Notes under the pieces: generated by a model | Told to the model about the DNA's origin: nothing | Database searches by the model: none | Seen by the model: the letters and a program-made list of their open reading frames with translations, nothing else | Part shown: piece by piece, positions 47,595-55,553 of the stretch | Layout of the letters: every line of letters starts with the position of its first letter | Position numbering within the stretch: position 1 is the first letter of the stretch | Program-made: the position numbers and the translations under genes | Origin: Aureococcus anophagefferens | Taxonomy: Eukaryota > Sar > Pelagophyceae > Pelagomonadales > Pelagomonadaceae | Length of the DNA stretch: 64,000 bases | Assembly (NCBI RefSeq): GCF_000186865.1 | Contig: NW_008705568.1 | Location: forward strand, 1,587,506 to 1,651,505 | Reading direction: 5' to 3'

Positions 47595-48227
47595 TTATAC
47601 GGCCACGGCGGACTTCTGCATGGCCGGCGGCAGGTCCCGGAGCGCCTCGAGCATCTCGCCGACGCGCTCCTTGTTCTTGCCGACGTCGGAGTAGCCGTAG
47701 ACGGACCCGCTGTGGAGCACGAGCGTGCTCGTCCGCTCCGTGAGCTCGACGAACCGCACGTTCAGGACGTCGGGGAAGCGCAGCAGCGGCGTGCGCTCGA
47801 CGTAAACATGGCGCCGCGTCGCCTCGTCGCTCAGCGTCGGCCGCGCGTACACGTCGCCGAGCACGGGCGCGCGGCCCGCGAGCATGGCCTCGAACGCGGC
47901 CTTGAGATCGGCGGCCGGCACGGGAAACACCGGCGCGACCTCGCGCTTCGCGTCGTCGTCGAACTTCGGCGCCTCGTCCGCCGGCGCCGCGAGGTACTCG
48001 TTCGGGGACGTTCGCGGGGCGAGCGTGTCAAAGTCCAGCAGGCCGCCGGCGCCGGGCAGGCCGCGCCCGTAGATGGGAGCGCCCATCACGCCGAGGTACA
48101 GCGTCGGACCCATCAGAAGCGGCGACAGGAATGCGGTCGTCTTCTTTTTGGCGGCGACGAAGGGATTCAGCGCCATCGCCGGGAGGACGAGCGCGAGCAC
48201 CGAGAAGCGGCGCCGCATCGTTGCCAT
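47595..48227 (-). CDS. DUF1499-family protein, probably organelle-targeted
   Basis: 210 residues from the ATG at 48227. The N-terminus MATMRRRFSVLALVLPAMAL with NPFVAAKKKT looks like a signal or transit region. The DUF1499 signature lies at the C-terminus: RHVYVERTPLLRFPDVLNVR, then VELTERTSTLVLHSGSVYGY, then SDVGKNKERVGEMLEAL. That is the family's F-x-D...R-S-x-S-x-x-G-x-x-D-x-G-x-N-x-x-R pattern with Leu-His in place of Arg-Ser. The family is found in plastids of algae and in bacteria; its function is unknown. Starts 93 bp from the divergent SDR gene. Confidence 0.75.
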   Translation of the reverse strand: MATMRRRFSVLALVLPAMALNPFVAAKKKTTAFLSPLLMGPTLYLGVMGAPIYGRGLPGAGGLLDFDTLAPRTSPNEYLAAPADEAPKFDDDAKREVAPVFPVPAADLKAAFEAMLAGRAPVLGDVYARPTLSDEATRRHVYVERTPLLRFPDVLNVRFVELTERTSTLVLHSGSVYGYSDVGKNKERVGEMLEALRDLPPAMQKSAVAV

Positions 48228-48319
48228 CGCAGCACAGGCTGAGCCAGCTCACTGCACTGCGCCTTCAAGGACAGAGACTTTTTGTCCACACAGGCCAGCT
48301 CGCCGCCAGCGCAGCCGCA

Positions 48320-49180
48320 ATGTGCACGCTCGCGCGCCTCCTCGCCGTCGCCTCCACCGCCGCGGCCCTGAGCACCCTGCGCTCGACCGGGCCGAAGAAG
48401 GTCGCCATCCTCGGCGGGTCGGGCTACGTGGGCCGCGAGGTCGCCAAGCGCTTCGTCACGCGCGGCTGGGAGGTGGCGTCGCTGTCGCGGCGCGGCGAGA
48501 ACCCGGACGCGGGCGACGCGGAGCTCTCCTGCGTGGCCTGGACGGCGGGCGACGCGACGGACGCGGCCGCCGTGCGGTCCTTCGTCGGCGACGCGGACGC
48601 CGTCGTCCACTGCGTGGGCCTGCTCTTCGACGTCGATTCGGGCCTCGCGAACCTGTCGCCCGTCGTCTCCGGCTCGAACTCGCAGCCCGGCGAGACGTCG
48701 ACCTACGACCGCATCACGCGCCTCACGGCCTTCAACGCCGTCGACGCGGCGGCGGACCGCCTCCGGCTGCCCTTCGCGCCGCGGACGCCGTTCGCGTTCG
48801 TGTCCTGCGCGGAGGCGGGCTGGCCCGACGTCAAGTGGGGCGACGTCGTCGAGGCGCGCGCCGCGCCCGAGTGGCTCCGGCGCTACCTCGCGGCGAAGCG
48901 CCTCGTCGAGGCGAAGCTCGGCGAGAGGAGCGACAAGATCCGGCCCGTGATCTTCCGGCCGTCGCTCATCTGGTCCTGGGACAAGCTCGACGTCCTGCCC
49001 ATCATCCCCGTCTTCAACCTCGCCTCGGCCCTTGGCGTGCCCTTCGTGGACCGCACGATCCGCGTCGGGGCCCTCGCGGACGCCATCGTCGAGGGCGTCT
49101 GCGCGGGCGACACGGAGGGCGTCCAGCGCTTCGCGGCCATGGACGAGCTCTCCGACGCCTACGCCCGCAACAGCGCCTAG
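48320..49180 (+). CDS. Atypical short-chain dehydrogenase, COQ11/NDUFA9-like
   Basis: 286 residues from the ATG at 48320. A short hydrophobic N-terminus (MCTLARLLAVASTAAALSTL) suggests organelle targeting. The Rossmann loop is VAILGGSGYVGREVAKRFVT (G-x-S-G-Y-x-G), then EVASLSRRGENPD, as in the COQ11/NDUFA9 branch of extended SDRs. WTAGDAT and DADAVVHCVGLLFD complete the cofactor region, and RRYLAAKRLVEAKL carries the Tyr-x3-Lys pair. A role in quinone synthesis or complex I is possible by family, not proven. Codon use and GC content are typical of the window. Confidence 0.8.
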   Translation: MCTLARLLAVASTAAALSTLRSTGPKKVAILGGSGYVGREVAKRFVTRGWEVASLSRRGENPDAGDAELSCVAWTAGDATDAAAVRSFVGDADAVVHCVGLLFDVDSGLANLSPVVSGSNSQPGETSTYDRITRLTAFNAVDAAADRLRLPFAPRTPFAFVSCAEAGWPDVKWGDVVEARAAPEWLRRYLAAKRLVEAKLGERSDKIRPVIFRPSLIWSWDKLDVLPIIPVFNLASALGVPFVDRTIRVGALADAIVEGVCAGDTEGVQRFAAMDELSDAYARNSA

Positions 49181-49361
49181 GGCCCGCTAAGGCCCGTTCA
49201 ACGCGCGGCGCGACCCGGCTAGCGGGTGACGTGTCCCGCCGCGGCCGGCGGGGATGCCATAAACACACACACTTCAATTTATTCTTCAATGAGAATTACC
49301 TTTGATTTAAGGTATTTTCAACGCGCCGGATGGGCACGCGGCATTCCTCTCTGTGATCATC

Positions 49362-52300
49362 ATGAGCGGGCTTAGCGCCGTCCGCGGACTCAACGATGTT
49401 GGGGCGGCACAGATTGCGGAGCTCCTCGAGGTGGCGCTGACGAGGCAGACCGCGGCGCTCGAGGCGGTGATGGAGGCGAAGCTCGAGGCGAAGCTGGCCG
49501 CCCTCGAGACGAGGATCGGCAGCCGGCTCGCGGCGCTGGAAGCCAAGGCGCCGAACGCGCCGATGACCGACGCGCCGCTGGACCTGTCGATGCTGCCGGA
49601 GTCGCTTCGCGCCTTTGAGATCCTCGGCGACGCGGCGGAGATCAGAGACGCCGCCGCGACGGTCGACGCCGTCGGGCTGGAGCGCACCATCATGTTGGCC
49701 CCCCGGGACGCCGCCGCCGTCGAAGCCCTCGGGACGTTCGCGACGGCACTCGCCGAGGCGTACGACGCGACGATCGCGGCGCGGCTGAGGGAAAAGGGCC
49801 TCTTCGACCGCTGTTTCCGCGCGATCAAGGCCGGCGCCGAGGCCTTCGACGACGTATATGGCGCCGTGTGGAAGATGATCCTCGACGCCGAGTCGGCGAC
49901 CAAGGCGGCCTACGTCGCCGACGTCGCCGCCGTCGTCGCGCGGCCGCGCGCGGCCGCGGGAGCGAAGCCCAGGCAGGCGACGGCCGAGATCGCGGCGCTC
50001 TACCGCGACGCGGCGGTGGCGCGACCGGTCTTCAACCGCGTCGTCGCCGACGTGGTCGCGGCGTTGCCCTGCGCCGGCGCCGAACTCTCCATCCCGGACG
50101 CGCTCAAGCGGTCGCAGCGCGTCGTCGAGAAAGCCGCGCTCAAGCGAGACGGCAAGGGCGACGTCTCCAGTGTCCTCGACGTCGTCCGCGCGATGATTGT
50201 GGTGAAGAAGCTCGACCACGCCCGCCTCGCGCTCCTCGGGCTCGCCGCGCGCGACGACGCCCTCGAGATTGTCCGCGTCAAGGAGCGCTTCTTCGACGCG
50301 CCGAGCCGCGGCGGCTGGCGCGACCTCATGGTCAACGTCCGCGTCTCCGTCGACGGCGTCGCCCACGTCTGCGAGATCCAAATCGTCCACGAGATGCTCC
50401 TCACGGCGCGCAAGGGCTTGCCGGGCCACGACGTCTACGCTCGCGTCCGCAACGCCACGGAGCTTCTGGAGTCTAAGCTCGGCGCCGACGTGGCGGGCGA
50501 CGCTCTCAGCCTCGCGTTCCTTCACGAGGCGACGGGCGGCGGCCACGCCGTCGGCGTCGAAGGCGCACGTTCGAGCTGGGACAAGTCATATACTGACTAC
50601 TCAAATTACTCTCCCATGCATCACAGTCACAAGAGCGGCCACCAAGTATTCCTCGGCGACAAGGGCTGGCTCTCGGACGCGCCACCCGGCGAGTGGCTCG
50701 GCGTGACCGCCGACCCGGTCACGGGACGCGTGGTCGGGCTGGAACTTCGGGATAAGGGTCTGAAGAATTCGTTCCCGTCCGACGTCGCCAAGCTCGACAA
50801 GCTGGAATCGATCGACCTCCGAACCAACCCCGACCTCGCGGCCGAGCTCCAAGAAGGCTTGCGGCTCCTGGATCTCCTCGACATGACGGGCCAGATGCAT
50901 TTCACCGACAAGGAGCGCACTCAGCGCTTCCTTCATTTCATCGCGTTGTCCGACGACGAGCGCAGCCGAATCGTCGAAGACGCACGGGAGGTCGACAAGT
51001 TTGGACCCGACGCGCACGTACTGCGGGCGCTCGTTTCGTCCTGCGGTGGAACTCAGAAAGCATCACAGCGGCGCTGGTTCGACAAAGAGGAGGACGTCAG
51101 AAAATGGTGCGGCGTCGAGCTCGACGACGCCAAACGTCTTGTCAGTCTCAATATTAAGGAAGCTGGCCTCACGAGTATCACCGCGCTGCCCGAGCGGCTC
51201 GGCAACTGCGCGGCGCTGACGACGCTGGACCTGGGCGGCTGCTCGAGCCTCACCACGGCTGCGCTCGAGCGGCTCGGCGACTGCGCGGCGCTGACGACGC
51301 TGGGCTGGTGCCCGAGCCTCACCGCGCTGCCCGAGCGGCTCGGCGACTGCGCGGCGCTGACGTCGCTGAACCTGCACGAGTGCTCGAGCCTCACCACAGC
51401 TGCGCTCGAGCGGCTCGGCGACTGCGCGGCGCTGACGACGCTGGACCTGCGCGAATGCAAGAGCCTCACCGCGCTGCCCGAGCGGCTCGGCGACTGCGCG
51501 GCGCTGACGTCGCTGAACCTGGAGGAGTGCCGGAGCCTCACCGCGCTGCCCGAGCGGCTCGGCGACTGCGCGGCGCTGACGTCGCTGAACCTGCACGAGT
51601 GCTCGAGCCTCACCGCGCTGCCCGAGCGGCTCGGCGACTGCGCGGCGCTGACGACGCTGAACCTGGAGAACTGCATGAGCCTCACCGCGGTGCCCGAGCG
51701 GCTCGGCGACTGCGCGGCGCTGACGACGCTGAACCTGAGCGGCTGCCGGAACCTCACCGCGCTGTCCGAGCGGCTCGGCGACTGCGCGGCGCTGACGACG
51801 CTGAACCTGAGCTGGTGCTGGAGACTCACCGCGCTGCCTGATCTGTCGCAGTTGACCAAGCTCCAAATTACCTCTGTGCCGAAGCATCTTTCTGTGTGGA
51901 CGGCGCATGGGCACCAGAGGTACAACTTAATGGATGATTTCTTTCCCTCCACTTCGACGCATATCGACATGGAAGCCTTTCAGGGCGCTGCTTTGCCCGA
52001 GCGGCTCGGCGACTGCGCGGCGCTGATGTCGCTGGACCTGCGCTACTGCAGGAGCCTCACCGCGCTGCCCGAGCGGCTCGGCGACTGCGCGGCGCTGACG
52101 ACGCTGGACCTGCGCGACTGCTCGAGCCTCACCGCGCTGCCCGAGCGGCTCGGCGACTGCGCGGCGCTGACGTCGCTGAACCTGTGGTGCTGCTCGAGCC
52201 TCACCGCGCTGCCCGAGCGGCTCGGCGACTGCGCGGCGCTGACGACGCTGCACCTGGACCGCTGCTCGAGCCTCACCGCGCTGCCCGAGCGGCTCGGCGA

Positions 52301-53267
52301 CTGCGCGGCGCTGACGACGCTGCACCTGGACCGCTGCTCGAGCCTCACCGCGCTGCCCGAGCGGCTCGGCGACTGCGCGGCGCTGACGACGCTGCACCTG
52401 TACGGCTGCAAGAGCCTCACCGCGCTGCCCGAGCGGCTCGGCGACTGCGCGGCGCTGACGTCGCTGGACCTGCACGAGTGCTCGAGCCTCACCGCGCTGC
52501 CCGAGCGGCTCGGCGACCGCGCGGCGCTGACGACGCTGGACCTGCGCGAATGCTCGAGCCTCACCACGGCTGCACTCGAGCGGCTCGGCGACTGCGCGGC
52601 GCTGACGTCGCTGGACCTGTACGAATGCTCGAGCCTCACCGCGGCTGCACTCGAGCGGCTCGGCAACTGCGCGGCGCTGACGACGCTGAACCTGGGCCGG
52701 AGCCTCACCACGGCTGCACTCGAGCGGCTCGGCGACTGCGCGGCGCTGACGACGCTGGACCTGCGCGGCTGCTTGAGCCTCACCACGCTGCCCAAGCGGC
52801 TCGGCGACTGCGCGGCGCTGACGACGCTGTACCTGGGCAACTGCTCGAGCCTCGCCGCGCTGCCCGAGCGGCTCGGCGACTGCGCGGCGCTGACGTCGCT
52901 GAACCTGGGCTACTGCGAGAGCCTCACCGCGCTGCCCGAGCGGCTCGGCGACTGCGCGGCGCTGACGAGGTTGGACCTGGGCTACTGCGAGAGCCTCACC
53001 GCGCTGCCCGAGCGGCTCGGCGACTGCGCGGCGCTGACGAGGTTGGACCTGCAGGTCTGCTCGAGCCTCACCGCGCTGCCCGAGCGGCTCGGCGACTGCG
53101 CGGCGCTGACGTCGCTGAACCTGGAGGAGTGCCGGAGCCTCACCGCGCTGCCCGAGCGGCTCGGCGACTGCGCGGCGCTGACGACGCTGAACCTGCACAA
53201 CTGCAGGTTCCTCGCCGCGCTGCCCGAGCGGCTCCGTTCTTTAGAGCACTTGCAAATTGAAAGATGA
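49362..53267 (+). CDS. Fusion of a RelA/SpoT-like domain to a 26-copy LRR array
   Basis: About 1,301 residues from the ATG at 49362. Residues 1-60 are a coiled coil. Residues about 230-370 resemble the RelA/SpoT nucleotidyltransferase fold: LKRSQRVVEKAALKRD, VLDVVRAMIVVKKLDHA, LEIVRVKERFFDAP, GWRDLMVNVRVSV, VCEIQIVHEMLL. The D-x-x-R, YR-D-like and E-x-Q-I positions are kept. Next comes a short LRR-like start, then from about residue 605 a 24-residue leucine-rich unit (CAALTSLNLHECSSLTALPE then RLGD) is repeated 26 times. A degenerate 50-residue break occurs near 51837-51990. The array ends PERLRSLEHLQIER. LRR arrays bind proteins; whether the first domain makes (p)ppGpp is unknown. Confidence 0.8.
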   Translation: MSGLSAVRGLNDVGAAQIAELLEVALTRQTAALEAVMEAKLEAKLAALETRIGSRLAALEAKAPNAPMTDAPLDLSMLPESLRAFEILGDAAEIRDAAATVDAVGLERTIMLAPRDAAAVEALGTFATALAEAYDATIAARLREKGLFDRCFRAIKAGAEAFDDVYGAVWKMILDAESATKAAYVADVAAVVARPRAAAGAKPRQATAEIAALYRDAAVARPVFNRVVADVVAALPCAGAELSIPDALKRSQRVVEKAALKRDGKGDVSSVLDVVRAMIVVKKLDHARLALLGLAARDDALEIVRVKERFFDAPSRGGWRDLMVNVRVSVDGVAHVCEIQIVHEMLLTARKGLPGHDVYARVRNATELLESKLGADVAGDALSLAFLHEATGGGHAVGVEGARSSWDKSYTDYSNYSPMHHSHKSGHQVFLGDKGWLSDAPPGEWLGVTADPVTGRVVGLELRDKGLKNSFPSDVAKLDKLESIDLRTNPDLAAELQEGLRLLDLLDMTGQMHFTDKERTQRFLHFIALSDDERSRIVEDAREVDKFGPDAHVLRALVSSCGGTQKASQRRWFDKEEDVRKWCGVELDDAKRLVSLNIKEAGLTSITALPERLGNCAALTTLDLGGCSSLTTAALERLGDCAALTTLGWCPSLTALPERLGDCAALTSLNLHECSSLTTAALERLGDCAALTTLDLRECKSLTALPERLGDCAALTSLNLEECRSLTALPERLGDCAALTSLNLHECSSLTALPERLGDCAALTTLNLENCMSLTAVPERLGDCAALTTLNLSGCRNLTALSERLGDCAALTTLNLSWCWRLTALPDLSQLTKLQITSVPKHLSVWTAHGHQRYNLMDDFFPSTSTHIDMEAFQGAALPERLGDCAALMSLDLRYCRSLTALPERLGDCAALTTLDLRDCSSLTALPERLGDCAALTSLNLWCCSSLTALPERLGDCAALTTLHLDRCSSLTALPERLGDCAALTTLHLDRCSSLTALPERLGDCAALTTLHLYGCKSLTALPERLGDCAALTSLDLHECSSLTALPERLGDRAALTTLDLRECSSLTTAALERLGDCAALTSLDLYECSSLTAAALERLGNCAALTTLNLGRSLTTAALERLGDCAALTTLDLRGCLSLTTLPKRLGDCAALTTLYLGNCSSLAALPERLGDCAALTSLNLGYCESLTALPERLGDCAALTRLDLGYCESLTALPERLGDCAALTRLDLQVCSSLTALPERLGDCAALTSLNLEECRSLTALPERLGDCAALTTLNLHNCRFLAALPERLRSLEHLQIER
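51183..53240 (+). repeat. LRR-coding tandem array, 72-bp unit, about 26 copies
   Basis: Each unit has a nearly invariant half coding LPERLGDCAALT and a variable half. Two length variants occur: 72 bp (ending TALPERLGD) and 75 bp (TTAALERLGD). Two neighbouring units (about 52230-52370) are identical in DNA. The array is interrupted once by non-repeat sequence at 51837-51990. High DNA identity in the fixed half points to recent unequal exchange. Confidence 0.92.
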
Positions 53268-53309
53268 CCAAAAATCCGCCAAGGCGAACAAGGAGGGTAA
53301 TATATGCTA

Positions 53310-53489
53310 ACACCTCCAGCGCCTCGAGGGAGAAGCGGTTCGGATCGAAGTCGCTCGCGTTCTCGATGCGCGCGACGGCCATGAAGTCGCCGACGGCCGC
53401 GCCGGCGGCGACGGTGTGCTGCTCGACGCGCCGCTCGAAGTGGTCCAGGTAGGCCTCGTAGGTGTCGAAGAAGGATCCGGAGTGGCCCG
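53310..53489 (-). pseudogene. Orphan coding fragment beside the LRR gene
   Basis: The minus strand reads SGSFFDTYEAYLDHFERRVE, then AVGDFMAVARIENASDFDPN and RFSLEALEV, in good codon usage. It has no start codon and lies past the stop of the glycosyltransferase on the same strand. On its other side the LRR gene ends 43 bp away on the plus strand. It may be an internal exon of a gene broken by arrival of the LRR array. The rest of 53268-53573 shows nothing else. Confidence 0.35.
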
Positions 53490-53573
53490 GCGCGGTCGCC
53501 GCCGTCGGCCGGTGGGCGGTACCCGATGACTGCGCCTCCTCCCGCCGGCGGCCCCCGCGACACGGCGCCCCCT

Positions 53574-55293
53574 CTAGGCCCGGCTTAGGTCGGCGTAGGA
53601 CCCGGCCTGGTGCTCGAAGCCCGGCGGGCGGTCGCCCTTGATGCACCAGGCGACGTGCGACTTGCGCTTCTCCGCGAAGTCGAAGTCCGCGTACTTCGCG
53701 TAGTCCGCGATGGGCCGCGCGGTGCCGAGGCCGTAGACGTCGAGGTGGCCCACGAGCGTCGCCGCCTTGAGCGAGGCCGCGTCGGCGTCCTCCGGGTAGC
53801 CGACCATGTGCTTGACGCGCGGCAGCACGAACTGCTGGAGCGAGTTGTGCGTGCCCGCGCCGATGGACCGCTGGAGCGCGCCCCAGAACTTGGGCTTCTG
53901 GGGCCGCAGGTAGGCGTGGGCGACGACGGACCGCGGCGGGCAGAAGATGTCCCAGCCCGACGTCCAGGCCCGCGCGGAGAAGTCGAGCTCCTCGCCCATG
54001 AACACGAAGGGCAGGTAGGGGTCGAAGGGCACCTCCTGGACGAATTTCGCGGACGCGAAGACGAAGCCCGCGCCGATGTAGGGCGCGAAGCGCGGCACCT
54101 TGCGGCAGTCGGGCTGCCGCGGCCCCACGGTGCAGCCCTCGGGCGACGTCTCCTTGATGGGGTAGCGCTGCATCGCCCCGAGGCGGACGATGTTGTACTC
54201 GGCGAAGGACGCGTCGCACATGCAGGGCCCGACGGCGCCCTCCCAGGCGTGCTTGCCGGAGCGCGGGAGCTCGGGCTTCTGGGGGCCCGACGGCGGGTAG
54301 TGGCTGAAGATGGGCTTTTTCGCGGGCGCGAGGCCGTAGTCCTCCTTGATCATGTCGTCCCAGCCCCTGGCGAAGGTCGTGTGCGCGTCGACCTGCATGT
54401 AGTAGGTCTCGCCCTGCCAGAGCAGCGACCCGAGGTAGCGGCCGAACACCGGGCCGAAGGTCTCGGACTCGTTGAACTTGACGACGCGGACCTGGCCGCC
54501 GCCGCACGCGGGACCGTAGGCCGTCGGCCGCGCGCAGTAATTTTCTAAACAGTCGACGTCGGGCCCCATCTCGTGGACCTTCATGTCCTCGGGCATGACC
54601 GCCGTCTTGCAGCCGTACGCCGCGTGCTGCCCCGCGTCGCAGTTCTGCTGCACCAGCCCCACGAACGCGAGGTCCGGCCGCGCGGCCGTCGCGAAGAGGT
54701 TGTCGAGCGTGTCGGGGCAGACCTCGTCCCGGAAACTCGAGATGGACACGAAGATGGACCCGTCTGCCGCGCACGGGCACGTCCGCGGCGCGGCGAAGCT
54801 CGTGGAACTCGGACCCCGGCGCGAGCGCGGCGTCCACCGCGCCGTAGAACGTCTCCCAGACGACCTTGTCCGACGCGCGGTGCGGGTCGTTGCGCAGGCC
54901 GAAGCCCGCGGGCCGGATCGACGCGAACGCGCCGTGGACGCGCCGCACGAGCGCCGTCACGAACGCCTCGCGCGACGACGGCCGCGGCGCCGCGGCGCCG
55001 CGCGGCGGCGCCGCGGGCTTCGGCGCCGCGCGCTCCATGCGGAACGGCGCCGCGGCGCGACCGGGCGCCGCGGCCGCCGGCTCCGGCCGCCGGAGCACGG
55101 GCTTCGGCGGCTCCGGCGGCGGCGGCGGCCGGTACTCGTACTCGATGGCGCGTTTCGGTCGCCGCGCGAAGGCCTCGGACGTCGCGACGGCGTCGTCGAC
55201 GACCTCCTGCGCCTGGTGCTGCGTCAGGAGCTGGGCGATGTACGCGAACTGGAGGCAGGCCACGAAGACGCCGACGTAGAGCAGCCAGCGCAT
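53574..55293 (-). CDS. Golgi GlcNAc-type glycosyltransferase (Skp1 GnT1-like family)
   Basis: Starts at 55293 with a signal anchor (MRWLLYVGVFVACLQFAYIA) and a Pro/Arg stem. Catalytic part: IFVSISSFRDEVCPDTLDNL, LAFVGLVQQNC, YYMQVDAHTTFARGWDD (the D-x-H metal motif), IGAGFVFASAKFVQEVPFD, FMGEELDFSARAWTSGWD. This is the GlcNAc-transferase family that includes the Skp1 hydroxyproline GlcNAc transferase. Stem and catalytic parts are in adjacent frames; they change near 54760-54800. Either one extra base or a ~31-bp GC-AG intron before the acceptor GCGCGGCAG explains it. Family members act in the cytosol or Golgi; the anchor here argues for Golgi. Confidence 0.82.
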
Positions 55294-55553
55294 GGTCGTC
55301 GAGCGATGCGCGAGGCGCGATCGGTCGGCCCTGGCCGGCGGCGACGACTCGGCGCCGCTCTACAACGACGCGCTGCAGCAGCGCGGCGGCGACAACGCGG
55401 GCGCAATCGCTCGAGCTCCGGGCCGTCGTCGCCGTGGAGGTCGCGCAAGAGACTGGCCACCTCGCGATCGTGCAAATTTCTGCAGCGTCGACTCAGTGAC
55501 TTCATCATGCAGAGCGGTTGAAGCCCGCGGCGATGCAACTTGCCATGCACGTG

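Noticed and set aside
51183..53240. CRISPR array or satellite DNA
   Set aside because: The 72-bp units are in one open frame and encode leucine-rich repeats; there are no spacers.
55294..55553. Small plus-strand ORF of 72 residues in the gap between glycosyltransferase and XPB
   Set aside because: Nearly all Arg/Ser/Ala; competing weak frames in the same place; no start context or motif. I see no supported gene in this 260-bp gap.
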